Source of the DNA: an uncultured Bacillus sp.
GTDB lineage: Bacteria; Bacillota; Bacilli; Bacillales_B; DSM-18226
Direction of reading: 5' to 3'
Assembly: GCF_946478885.1 (NCBI RefSeq)
Contig: NZ_CAMLDX010000083.1
Location: 1 to 15,158 of the forward strand
DNA length: 15,158 nt
Positions within the stretch are counted from its first letter, which is position 1; each line of letters opens with the position of its first letter. Shown here one piece after another: positions 1 through 9,861 of the stretch. Below the pieces are notes generated by a model. It did not search any database, was not told where the DNA came from, and saw only the letters and a list, made by a program, of their open reading frames with translations. A program made the position numbers and the translations under genes.

Positions 1-2289
1 ATCTGTCCCATCAGAAATGGCATCGACTTCGATTTCTTTCCCTGTTAAATAGCGGTCAATTAATACCGGATGATCTGGATTAATTTTTACGGCATTTTCC
101 ATATAATGCAGCAGTTCTTCCTGCTTATAAACAATTTCCATTGCTCTTCCACCCAGTACATATGAAGGACGAACAAGCACAGGATAGCCGATTTTATCAG
201 CAATTTCTAACGCTTCATCAACAGACATAGCTGTTTTTCCTTTTGGCATTGGAATTCCAAGCTCTATCAGGGCCTGTTCAAACTTATCACGATCCTCAGC
301 ACGATCCAGATCCTCTAATGAGGTGCCTAAAATTTTCACACCATGCTCAACCAATTTGTCCGCTAAATTGATAGCAGTCTGTCCGCCAAATTGAACAACG
401 ACGCCGATTGGCTTTTCCAGTTCAATGATCTGCATGACATCTTCCACAGTAAGAGGCTCAAAATATAATTTATCCGAAATACTGAAGTCTGTTGAAACTG
501 TTTCAGGGTTATTATTAACGATGATCGCTTCATAGCCAGCTTCTTTAATAGCCCAAACGGAGTGGACAGTCGCATAATCGAATTCAACCCCTTGGCCGAT
601 GCGGATTGGTCCCGAGCCTAAGACAATAACACTTGGGCGTTCGGTGACAAGCGATTCATTTTCTTCTTCATATGTGCCATAGAAGTAAGGTGTTTCCGAT
701 TCAAATTCTGCGGCACACGTATCTACCATTTTATAAACCGGAATGATGCCAGCTTGTTTTCTCCAGTCATATATTTTTCTTTCTGTTGTATTCCAGACTT
801 TTGCAATCGCCCAATCGGAAAAGCCCTTTTTCTTCGCATTCCTGCCCCAGTCATAATCAAATGCATGGTTAGCCAATTCTTTTTCAAACTTGATGATTCC
901 TTCCAACTTAGAAAGAAAGAATAAATCAATTTTGCTCCAGTCATGAATCGTCTCAATCGTTACCCCGCGTTTCAGTGCTTCGGCAATGTAGAAGAGACGC
1001 TCATCACCTGCTTTACGAATTCTTTTCTCAATTATCTCATCACTGAACTCTTCCCCGTTTGGTAGAGCAAAATGATATACATTGCTTTCAAGTGAACGAA
1101 TGGCTTTTAACAAGGATTCTTCAAATGTACGGCCAATGGCCATCACTTCCCCTGTTGCCTTCATTTGCGTACCAAGCAGGCGGTTGGCTGATTCAAATTT
1201 ATCAAACGGCCAGCGCGGGATTTTGGATACTACATAGTCCAGTGCTGGTTCAAAACATGCATAGGTTTTTTCGGTAACAGGGTTCATCATTTCATCAAGT
1301 GTTAATCCCACTGCAATTTTGGCTGCCAGCTTTGCTATTGGATAACCGGTAGCTTTTGATGCCAGCGCAGAAGAACGGCTTACACGCGGGTTAACCTCAA
1401 TGATATAGTAGTTAAAGCTGTCCGGATCTAACGCCAGTTGGACATTACATCCACCTTCGATCTTTAAAGCGCGGATGATTTTTAAAGATGAGTTACGCAA
1501 TAGCTGGTACTCACGATCGCTTAATGTTTGGCTTGGGGCAACAACAATGGAATCCCCTGTATGAATTCCGACTGGGTCAAAATTTTCCATGTTACATACA
1601 ACAATCGCATTATCAGCTGAGTCTCTCATAACCTCATATTCAATTTCCTTAAAACCGGCAATACTCTTTTCTAATAAACATTGAGTGACCGGGCTATATT
1701 TTAACCCACTTGTTACAGTCTCAACTAAATCTTCTTCATTGTAACAAATTCCGCCTCCGGTACCGCCTAATGTAAAGGCAGGACGAACAATAACCGGATA
1801 GCCTATTTCGGCTACAAATTCAAACGCCTCTGCAAGATTATGAATAATTTCACTTTCCGGTACCGGCTCATTTAATTCATTCATTAAACTGCGGAATAGA
1901 TCGCGGTCCTCCGCTTGTTGAATGGCTGAGAGCTTCGTCCCTAGAATTTCAACATTGCACTCTTCGAGAATACCGGAATTTGCTAATTCTACAGCAAGGT
2001 TCAGACCTGTCTGTCCCCCTAAAGTCGGAAGCAGGGCATCCGGTCTTTCTTTGCGGATAATTCGTTCAACAAATTCAAGTGTTAAAGGTTCAATATAGAC
2101 AGAATCTGCAATCTGTGTATCTGTCATAATTGTCGCGGGATTTGAGTTGACAAGGATAACTTTATAGCCTTCTTCCTTTAATGCCATACATGCTTGTGTT
2201 CCTGCATAGTCAAATTCTGCGGCCTGACCGATGACGATAGGTCCTGACCCAATTACTAAAATACTATTTATATCATTACGCTTTGGCAT
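1..2289 (-). CDS. carB: Carbamoyl phosphate synthetase large subunit (partial, 3' end off the window)
   Basis: Large subunit of the pyrimidine carbamoyl phosphate synthetase (pyrAB in B. subtilis). With CarA it makes carbamoyl phosphate from bicarbonate, glutamine-derived ammonia and two ATP, in the cytoplasm. The frame is open without a stop from the ATG at 2289 to base 1: 763 codons of a protein usually about 1,070 long. The N-terminus begins [17 protein letters not shown]. The first ATP-grasp glycine loop is visible ([14 protein letters not shown], about residues 168-182), as is the second ([15 protein letters not shown], about 707-721). The window ends in the second ATP-grasp domain, so the rest of that domain and the C-terminal allosteric domain are not seen. 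The start lies inside the end of carA (14-base overlap, different frame), which suggests translational coupling. In Bacillus this enzyme is controlled by UMP and PRPP, but that domain is outside the window. Confidence 0.97.
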   Translation of the reverse strand, partial: MPKRNDINSILVIGSGPIVIGQAAEFDYAGTQACMALKEEGYKVILVNSNPATIMTDTQIADSVYIEPLTLEFVERIIRKERPDALLPTLGGQTGLNLAVELANSGILEECNVEILGTKLSAIQQAEDRDLFRSLMNELNEPVPESEIIHNLAEAFEFVAEIGYPVIVRPAFTLGGTGGGICYNEEDLVETVTSGLKYSPVTQCLLEKSIAGFKEIEYEVMRDSADNAIVVCNMENFDPVGIHTGDSIVVAPSQTLSDREYQLLRNSSLKIIRALKIEGGCNVQLALDPDSFNYYIIEVNPRVSRSSALASKATGYPIAKLAAKIAVGLTLDEMMNPVTEKTYACFEPALDYVVSKIPRWPFDKFESANRLLGTQMKATGEVMAIGRTFEESLLKAIRSLESNVYHFALPNGEEFSDEIIEKRIRKAGDERLFYIAEALKRGVTIETIHDWSKIDLFFLSKLEGIIKFEKELANHAFDYDWGRNAKKKGFSDWAIAKVWNTTERKIYDWRKQAGIIPVYKMVDTCAAEFESETPYFYGTYEEENESLVTERPSVIVLGSGPIRIGQGVEFDYATVHSVWAIKEAGYEAIIVNNNPETVSTDFSISDKLYFEPLTVEDVMQIIELEKPIGVVVQFGGQTAINLADKLVEHGVKILGTSLEDLDRAEDRDKFEQALIELGIPMPKGKTAMSVDEALEIADKIGYPVLVRPSYVLGGRAMEIVYKQEELLHYMENAVKINPDHPVLIDRYLTGKEIEVDAISDGTD

Positions 2290-3369
2290 AAGTTAGCCCC
2301 TCCTGTTCTGCCGCATCAATCATGTTAAGAAATTGCTGGAATAGACTATTTGAATCTTCCGGTCCCGGTGATGCTTCTGGATGATACTGCACAGTAAACG
2401 CCGGAAAATCTTTATGTTTTAATCCTTCAATCGTTCCATCATTTAAAGCAATATGGGTTACTTCAAGCCGTGTATCTGCAATCGAATCTTTGCTGACAGT
2501 GAATCCATGATTTTGTGATGTAATGTCTACTCTTCCCGTCCTTAAATCCTTAACAGGATGATTGGAACCGCGATGACCAAACTTCATTTTTTCTGTATCT
2601 GCCCCGCAGGCAAGTGCAAATAATTGATGGCCAAGACAGATGCCGAATAATGGAACTTCCCCTAAAATCCCTTGAATCATGCTAATGGCTTCCGGTACAT
2701 CCTTCGGATCTCCAGGTCCGTTTGAAAGCATGACCCCATCCGGACTCAATTGCAGAATTTCTTCTGCTTTTGTATTGTATGGAACAACAATGACATCACA
2801 ATCACGCTGATTTAGTTCTCTCAAAATGCCGTGCTTCATACCAAAATCAATCAAAACAACTCTTTTTCCTCTTCCTGGGCTTGGATATGCTGTTTTGGTT
2901 GATACTTGCTTTACTTGATCACGGCGTATTTCTGTTGCCCGTAATCTTTCAAGTACGACGTCTATGTTTTCATCCATTTTACAGATGATTCCCTTTAATG
3001 TGCCATGCTGTCGAATAATTCTGGTTAATTTTCTTGTATCAATGCCAGCAATACCTGAAATTCCTTTCAGCTTAAAATACTCATCCAAGGATTTTTCAGA
3101 GCGCCAGTTGGATGGGAAATCCGCTACTTCTTTTACAATAAAACCACTTATGGCAGGATTGATTGATTCAAAATCATCACGATTGATTCCGTAATTTCCA
3201 ATTAACGGATAAGTTAAGGTCACAATTTGTCCGCAATAAGAAGGATCAGACAGTACTTCTTGATATCCGGTCATTCCTGTATTAAATACAACTTCCCCAA
3301 CAATACTATTATCACTTCCGAAACCTTCCCCAATAAAAACTGTTCCATCCTCGAGAATTAATTGTCTCT

Positions 3370-3373
<4 letters not shown>
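2276..3373 (-). CDS. carA: Carbamoyl phosphate synthetase small (glutaminase) subunit
   Basis: Glutamine amidotransferase subunit (pyrAA in B. subtilis). It hydrolyses glutamine and passes ammonia to CarB for carbamoyl phosphate synthesis. 365 residues, normal family length. The N-terminal CPSase small-chain domain covers about residues 1-150. The class I GATase domain starts near 170; the nucleophile Cys246 lies in GICLGHQ, and His331 and Glu333 in [13 protein letters not shown] complete the triad. The ATG at 3373 overlaps the TGA of pyrC in an ATGA arrangement (4 bases), and the carA TAA lies 14 bases inside carB, so all three are probably translationally coupled. Expression should follow the PyrR attenuators upstream; I see no separate promoter. 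Confidence 0.97.
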
Positions 3374-5569
<2,196 letters not shown>

Positions 5570-5599
5570 TTAATATTGGCGAACAAATTACTTTTTTCC

Positions 5600-6892
5600 T
5601 CAATCGGTTTCTAAATCCGATTGAAACATATCCTCTTTTGTTTCTTCTCTGCCTGGCAGAACGAGATTTAAGAGAACTCCAATAATTGCTGCCAGCGCCA
5701 TACCCTCAAGCTGAAATTTATCCGTAAAACGAACCAATGCTCCGCCAATTCCAATTACTAAAATAACGGAAGCAATCACTAAGTTTCGATTTCTGCTGAA
5801 ATCAACCTTATTATCAATAAGCATTCTTAAACCGGAAGAAGCAATAATCCCGAACAATAGAATGGAAACTCCCCCCATAACCGGCTGCGGAATGGTATGA
5901 ATCAATGCTGTTATTTTTCCAATGAAACCGAAAATGATAGCGAAAACAGCGGCCCCGGCAATAACATATACACTGTACACTTTGGTTATAGCCAATACGC
6001 CAATGTTTTCTCCGTAGGTTGTCTTCGGTGGTCCACCGATAAGAGCTGAAATCATTGTTGCCGTTCCATCTCCCAAGATAGACCGGTGCAGACCCGGTTT
6101 TTTAATATAGTCACGCCCCACGACCTTACTTAAAACAAGCTGATGTCCGATATGCTCCGAAATTGTAACGATGGCAATCGGCACCATAAGGAATATGATG
6201 TCTAACGATATATTTATTTTATAATCCACAAATGGGATAAGAAACTCCGGCCATTCAAACCATTTTGCCTCTAGTACCGGCGTAAAATCTACAATGTTGA
6301 TGCAGAATGAATAGATGTAGCCGACGATGATTCCGGCAAGGATAGATATCATTCCGACAAAGCCTTTGAAAAATATATTAAACACGATTGTGGCACCGAG
6401 CGTAACCAATCCAGCAGAAAAGTAGAGCATATCATAATTTCCGGCAGGATTATTCATCGCCATATCAACGGCAGTTCCTGCTAACGCCAAGCCGATAACC
6501 ATAATCACAGGCCCTACGACTACAGGAGGCAGTAATTTCATAATCCAACGATATCCTGCTTTTTTGATAAACAATGCTACTATTCCATAGACTAGTCCGA
6601 CAATAAAAGCCCCTATCATGGCCCCACCCTGTCCGGCAATCGCATTGGCACTAACAATCGGAACAATAAAGGCAAAGGAAGAACCGAGATATGCAGGAAC
6701 CTGCCATTTCGTAATCATGAGAAAAGCAAGCGTACCTAATCCGCTTGAAATTAAAGCGATTGCCGGACTCAAATCAACCAGTACCGGAACTAATACAGTG
6801 GCGCCAAACATGGCAAATAAATGCTGCAGGCTTAATGTTATCCATTGCAGCGGCGATGGTACTTCATTCACATCTAATGCTGGTTTATTCAT
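5600..6892 (-). CDS. pyrP: Uracil permease (NCS2 family)
   Basis: Integral membrane uracil:proton symporter of the NCS2/UraA type, importing uracil for salvage. 430 residues, mostly hydrophobic segments in keeping with the 14-helix NCS2 fold. Substrate-binding glutamates are present: Glu246 in VTISEHIGHQ and Glu295 in KTTYGENIGVLA, matching the two glutamates known from E. coli UraA. The segment GLHRSILGDGTATMISAL is also typical of uracil rather than xanthine members. The ATG at 6892 follows GGAGGG at about 9 bases. It lies second in the pyr operon, behind its own PyrR attenuator, so uptake is shut down when UMP is plentiful. The C-terminal tail (REETKEDMFQSDLETD) is acidic and cytoplasmic by inference. 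The name uraA is also used for this family. Confidence 0.95.
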   Translation of the reverse strand: MNKPALDVNEVPSPLQWITLSLQHLFAMFGATVLVPVLVDLSPAIALISSGLGTLAFLMITKWQVPAYLGSSFAFIVPIVSANAIAGQGGAMIGAFIVGLVYGIVALFIKKAGYRWIMKLLPPVVVGPVIMVIGLALAGTAVDMAMNNPAGNYDMLYFSAGLVTLGATIVFNIFFKGFVGMISILAGIIVGYIYSFCINIVDFTPVLEAKWFEWPEFLIPFVDYKINISLDIIFLMVPIAIVTISEHIGHQLVLSKVVGRDYIKKPGLHRSILGDGTATMISALIGGPPKTTYGENIGVLAITKVYSVYVIAGAAVFAIIFGFIGKITALIHTIPQPVMGGVSILLFGIIASSGLRMLIDNKVDFSRNRNLVIASVILVIGIGGALVRFTDKFQLEGMALAAIIGVLLNLVLPGREETKEDMFQSDLETD

Positions 6893-6921
6893 TATAGTGT
6901 TCCCTCCAGATGTTGTTGGTT

Positions 6922-6956
6922 AAATAAAAACCCTCTTGTTGTTATGACAAAGAGGG
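6922..6956 (-). terminator. Intrinsic terminator of the pyrR-pyrP attenuator
   Basis: On the minus strand CCCTCTT pairs with AAGAGGG across a 12-base loop, followed by the run TTTTTATTT at 6930-6922. It lies 30 bases before the pyrP start. The 5' arm is the sequence captured by the competing antiterminator (6948-7012). Confidence 0.9.
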
Positions 6957-7012
6957 GAAAGGGCAGAACAAAGGAAGGTCTCCTTTGTTCATTCCCTTTA
7001 TCAGCCTCTCTG
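6948..7012 (-). promoter_or_regulatory. Antiterminator of the pyrR-pyrP attenuator
   Basis: Three nested helices are visible on the minus strand. The outer one pairs CAGAGAGG (7012-7005) with CCTCTTTG (6955-6948), with one G-U pair, and removes the 5' arm of the terminator. The middle one pairs AAAGGG (6999-6994) with CCCTTT (6963-6958). The inner one is a perfect 10-bp hairpin, GAACAAAGGA (6990-6981) with TCCTTTGTTC (6975-6966), around a 5-base loop. It should form when PyrR is not bound, allowing transcription into pyrP and the biosynthetic genes. Confidence 0.85.
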
Positions 7013-7029
7013 TGCTGTCTTTAAAAGGG
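6994..7029 (-). promoter_or_regulatory. PyrR-binding loop (anti-antiterminator) before pyrP
   Basis: Minus-strand CCCTTT (7029-7024) pairs with AAAGGG (6999-6994), and CAGC (7017-7014) with GCTG (7005-7002), around the loop ACAGAGAG. The interrupted stem and the CAGAGAGGCU loop match the known PyrR recognition element of Bacillus pyr operons. UMP-bound PyrR is expected to stabilise it; its 3' half is shared with the antiterminator, so the two exclude each other. Confidence 0.88.
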
Positions 7030-7033
7030 GAAA

Positions 7034-7621
<588 letters not shown>

Positions 7622-7640
7622 TCAATGAAAAACTGCATAA

Positions 7641-7668
7641 CAAAACCCTCTTACCGCAGGCAAGAGGG
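7641..7668 (-). terminator. Intrinsic terminator in the pyr operon leader
   Basis: On the minus strand CCCTCTTGCC pairs with GGTAAGAGGG (one G-U pair) around TGC, followed by TTTTG. It sits between the PyrR-binding loop and the pyrR start and so ends leader transcripts under high UMP. It probably also ends transcripts reading through from rluD. Confidence 0.88.
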
Positions 7669-7718
7669 CAAACGAAAATAAACTGGTACAGACATAGCAA
7701 TGCCGATCAATTCCGTCT

Positions 7719-7749
7719 CCTTCTCAGCCTCACGGGGCTGATTTAAAGG
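7719..7749 (-). promoter_or_regulatory. PyrR-binding loop in the pyr operon leader
   Basis: Minus-strand CCTT (7749-7746) pairs with AAGG (7722-7719), and CAGC (7740-7737) with GCTG (7728-7725), around the 8-base loop CCCGTGAG. The shape equals the element before pyrP: same CAGC/GCTG upper helix, 8-base loop ending GAG and asymmetric internal bulge. The loop differs in its first half (CCCGT against ACAGA). I did not find a clear antiterminator between this loop and the terminator at 7641-7668. Confidence 0.85.
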
Positions 7750-7767
7750 ACCTATTCAACTAGAATT

Positions 7768-7796
7768 ATCTTATGACACGGTTTGGCGTTTGTCAA
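7768..7796 (-). promoter_or_regulatory. SigA-type promoter of the pyr operon
   Basis: Minus strand TTGACA (7796-7791), a 17-base spacer, then TAAGAT (7773-7768): a perfect -35, a 4/6 -10 match and optimal spacing. Transcription should start near 7761, shortly before the PyrR-binding loop. The -35 hexamer contains the TGA stop codon of the preceding rluD-type gene (7795-7793). Confidence 0.87.
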
Positions 7797-8704
7797 TGAT
7801 TATTTCGCAATTTCAAAATCAACTGTTCGAACGCCTTAGGCAATGGGGCTTCAAATTCCAAAAATTCACCCGTACGGGGATGTTTGAATCCAAGTACAGC
7901 GGCATGAAGCGCCTGTCCATCCAAATCTAATGTTTTCCGCGGTCCGTATTTTGGGTCGCCAGCAAGTGGATAACCGATATATTTCATATGAACACGGATT
8001 TGATGTGTCCGTCCTGTCTCTAGACGACATTCAACAAGTGAAAAATCCTTGTAGCGTTCTAAGACATGAAAATGTGTAACGGCATGTTTTCCATTATCAA
8101 CGACTGTCATACTTTGACGATCCTTTGGATCCCTTCCTATCGGGGCGTCTATCGTTCCGTAATCATGGGCTATATTCCCATGCACCACAGCCAGGTATTT
8201 TCTCGTGACGCTTTTTTCCACTAATTGATTGACTAAGCATTCATGAGCCAAATCGTTTTTCGCCACCATTAATAAGCCGGAGGTATCTTTATCAATCCGA
8301 TGGACGATTCCGGGCCTTAGGACTCCATTAATCCCGGATAAATCTTTACAGTGCGCCATTAAGCCATTTACAAGCGTGCCTGTCAAATGACCTGCAGCCG
8401 GGTGGACCACCATTCCTTTCGGCTTGTTAACCACAATAACATCTTCATCCTCATAATAAATATCAAGATCCATTTCCTCCGGGACGACATCTAATATTTC
8501 AGGTTCGGGGATCGTTATCTCAATTTGATCATTTACATTACACTTATAATTTGTTTTGACAGACTTCCCGTTAACCAGCGCCTGACCATCTTTAATCCAT
8601 TGCTGCACTTGAGTGCGTGACCAATCAGGGTTTAAGCCGGAAATGATCTTATCTATCCGTTCTGATTTTTCCTGCTCAAGAACGATGTGTTCCACTTTTT
8701 GCAT
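7793..8704 (-). CDS. RluD-family 23S rRNA pseudouridine synthase (YlyB-like)
   Basis: Converts specific uridines in RNA, most likely 23S rRNA, to pseudouridine. 303 residues. An N-terminal S4 RNA-binding domain covers about 14-75 ([20 protein letters not shown]). The RluA/RluD catalytic domain follows, with the motif [12 protein letters not shown] and catalytic Asp138; the segments [12 protein letters not shown] (92-103), [11 protein letters not shown] and GDPKYG are typical. B. subtilis has this gene (ylyB) in the same place. The target uridines cannot be read from sequence. The ATG at 8704 follows AAGGAG at about 7 bases and lies 29 bases inside the end of lspA. The stop codon is part of the -35 box of the pyr promoter. 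Confidence 0.94.
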   Translation of the reverse strand: MQKVEHIVLEQEKSERIDKIISGLNPDWSRTQVQQWIKDGQALVNGKSVKTNYKCNVNDQIEITIPEPEILDVVPEEMDLDIYYEDEDVIVVNKPKGMVVHPAAGHLTGTLVNGLMAHCKDLSGINGVLRPGIVHRIDKDTSGLLMVAKNDLAHECLVNQLVEKSVTRKYLAVVHGNIAHDYGTIDAPIGRDPKDRQSMTVVDNGKHAVTHFHVLERYKDFSLVECRLETGRTHQIRVHMKYIGYPLAGDPKYGPRKTLDLDGQALHAAVLGFKHPRTGEFLEFEAPLPKAFEQLILKLRNNH

Positions 8705-9170
8705 TTGCTTTCTCCTTCATCCTTCGCTCTTCAATTAACATATAGATCATTAATAATACAACACCGATTACAAGGGAGGAATCCGCTATATTAAAAATCG
8801 GAAAATTATAACCGAATGGGTATGTATGAATAAAATCCACCACTTCCCGACGAAAAATCCGATCAATAAAATTCCCTACCGCCCCTCCTAGCATTAATGC
8901 TAAAGAGAGCTTAAACAGTACTCCCTCTTTTACGGATTTTTTTAAATAAAATAAAATTGCGAGGATCACAATAGTCGTAATCACATAAAAGAACCACATT
9001 TGCCCTTCCAATATTCCCCAGGCTGCACCCGTATTGCGATGGGAGGTAATATAGAAAACAGAATCAATAACTGTTATACTCTCACCTAAGTCCATATTTT
9101 GGACGATAAGCCATTTTGTCCATTGATCAAGACCAATAACAAGTAAGGCAATCATTATATAATAAAACAC
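8676..9170 (-). CDS. lspA: Lipoprotein signal peptidase (signal peptidase II)
   Basis: Membrane aspartyl protease that cleaves the signal peptide from diacylglyceryl-modified prolipoproteins. 164 residues from the chosen start, normal for the family. Four hydrophobic segments are visible at about 5-23, 58-76, 86-104 and 130-150. The catalytic aspartates are Asp103 ([10 protein letters not shown]) and Asp130 (FNIADSSL). The conserved N-terminal ADQ-type motif reads GLDQWTKWL, followed by [15 protein letters not shown] chose the GTG at 9170, which follows GGAGG at about 9 bases and gives (M)[15 protein letters not shown]. The frame stays open to an ATG at 9248, but that would add 26 non-family residues before the first helix and has no good ribosome site. 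The 3' end overlaps the rluD-type gene by 29 bases, which suggests coupling. Confidence 0.95.
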   Translation of the reverse strand: MFYYIMIALLVIGLDQWTKWLIVQNMDLGESITVIDSVFYITSHRNTGAAWGILEGQMWFFYVITTIVILAILFYLKKSVKEGVLFKLSLALMLGGAVGNFIDRIFRREVVDFIHTYPFGYNFPIFNIADSSLVIGVVLLMIYMLIEERRMKEKANAKSGTHRS

Positions 9171-9289
9171 AAAAGGCAACCTCCAGTTTGAAAAGCATCC
9201 TACTTGCCCGCTTATACGGCATTTTAAATGAAAGCAGACATGATTCATTGTGACAGCTTTTCGGCAATTTTGTTAAGATTCTCCTTTGC

Positions 9290-9319
9290 ATTTTAGCATA
9301 ACAATGATAAAAGTGACAG
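9290..9319 (-). promoter_or_regulatory. Candidate promoter for lspA
   Basis: Minus strand CTGTCA (9319-9314, 4/6 to the -35 consensus), an 18-base spacer, then TAAAAT (9295-9290) preceded by TGC, an extended -10. It lies in the 160-base gap after the ylyA-like gene, about 120 bases before the lspA start. No terminator is visible in this gap, so lspA may also be transcribed from upstream. Confidence 0.45.
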
Positions 9320-9330
9320 TACAAGTTCTA

Positions 9331-9609
9331 TTAGGCTTTTCGCAGAAAATAACGGATTGTTTTGCAGTCATCCATTGATTTCAAGGTAGGAATCATCAGC
9401 AGCACATCCGCCGGCAAGAGCTCGCCTGATATTTCACAGGTGCCGAATGTACCTCGTTCAAGCTTTTCCAGCGCTCTGTCAATATCCTGCAGTTCTCCCA
9501 ATAAATAAGGCTTAATTAAGGGAGAACTACAGTCATTTTCCAGGCGTTCCAATAATTCCTGTTTTGTCTTACGGAGTTCAGAATAGATTTCATTCGTATT
9601 AAGATCCAT
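9331..9609 (-). CDS. ylyA: DksA/TraR-like protein (YlyA-like) with a degraded zinc finger
   Basis: Small protein of 92 residues from the chosen start. Residues 5-52 are a predicted coiled coil (ELRKTKQELLERLEN, ELQDIDRALEKLERG). The C-terminus has the DksA-like finger context GTFGTCEISGELLPADVLL and ends near KSMDDCKTI. In the zinc form of this family four cysteines sit as CxxC and CxxC; here only Cys58 and Cys82 remain, with Ser61 and Met79 at the other positions, so zinc binding is doubtful. The B. subtilis gene at this locus, ylyA, is reported to bind RNA polymerase and affect spore-germination genes of the SigG regulon; the same role here is inference from position and type. The ATG at 9609 follows CGGAGG at 8 bases; the open frame back to 9699 runs through a candidate promoter and is rejected. 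Confidence 0.82.
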   Translation of the reverse strand: MDLNTNEIYSELRKTKQELLERLENDCSSPLIKPYLLGELQDIDRALEKLERGTFGTCEISGELLPADVLLMIPTLKSMDDCKTIRYFLRKA

Positions 9610-9659
9610 AGCCGTTGCCTCCGTTTCATGTTGTTGCCTATAGATTGCCCGGGGGGCTT

Positions 9660-9687
9660 TTTCTAAAAACGATTTAAGTTTTGTCAA
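9660..9687 (-). promoter_or_regulatory. Candidate promoter for the ylyA-like gene
   Basis: Minus strand TTGACA (9687-9682), a 16-base spacer and TAGAAA (9665-9660, 4/6). The -35 is perfect but the -10 is weak. It lies about 50 bases before the chosen start, downstream of the ileS terminator. I looked for a SigG-type promoter in the same gap and did not find a convincing one. The rest of the gap, 9688-9801, shows nothing I can name beyond a short CAAAG/CTTTG stem. Confidence 0.38.
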
Positions 9688-9801
9688 GACGAACAACAAT
9701 TAACGGCGATGGTAAATATTAATAGTTCAAAGCTCCTTTGCAGCAAAACGATTCAATATATGCTGACATTGACTGACTTAGAGAACCGTGTTATTTTTTC
9801 C

Positions 9802-9839
9802 ACACAAAAAGCCCGGCCGAATGACCTGGCTTTTTGTGT
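9802..9839 (-). terminator. Intrinsic terminator after ileS
   Basis: A long stem with arms at 9802-9816 and 9825-9839 (ACACAAAAAGCC against GGCTTTTTGTGT, then one mismatch and GG/CC) around an 8-base loop. On the minus strand the GC core is followed by TTTTTGTGT, ending ileS transcripts 23 bases after the stop. The stem is nearly symmetric, so it could work in both directions. Confidence 0.88.
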
Positions 9840-9861
9840 TCATATAAAGAGCTGCTATCGA

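Noticed and set aside
363..956. Two short minus-strand frames (363-587 and 723-956) that could suggest a broken carB
   Set aside because: They are in other frames. I checked the carB frame triplet by triplet from 2289 to 1 and it has no stop.
1059..1277. Plus-strand 72-codon frame inside carB, and other short antisense frames over pyrC, carA, ileS and ylmH
   Set aside because: They lie wholly opposite well-conserved genes and look like shadows of their codon pattern; no promoter or ribosome site supports them.
9171..9248. 26-residue N-terminal extension of LspA starting with ATG
   Set aside because: No good ribosome site, cysteine-rich non-family sequence, and the GTG at 9170 has GGAGG at good spacing just before the first membrane helix.
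9127..9324. Minus-strand 65-codon frame upstream of and overlapping lspA, preceded in part by an AAAGGAGA-like sequence
   Set aside because: Its end overlaps lspA in another frame, its composition is not protein-like, and the ribosome-like sequence is not at a proper distance from its ATG.
9127..9861. Search for an insertion, mobile element or small RNA in the looser region around ylyA
   Set aside because: No inverted terminal repeats, transposase fragments or direct repeats seen; the gaps hold only the ileS terminator and weak promoters.
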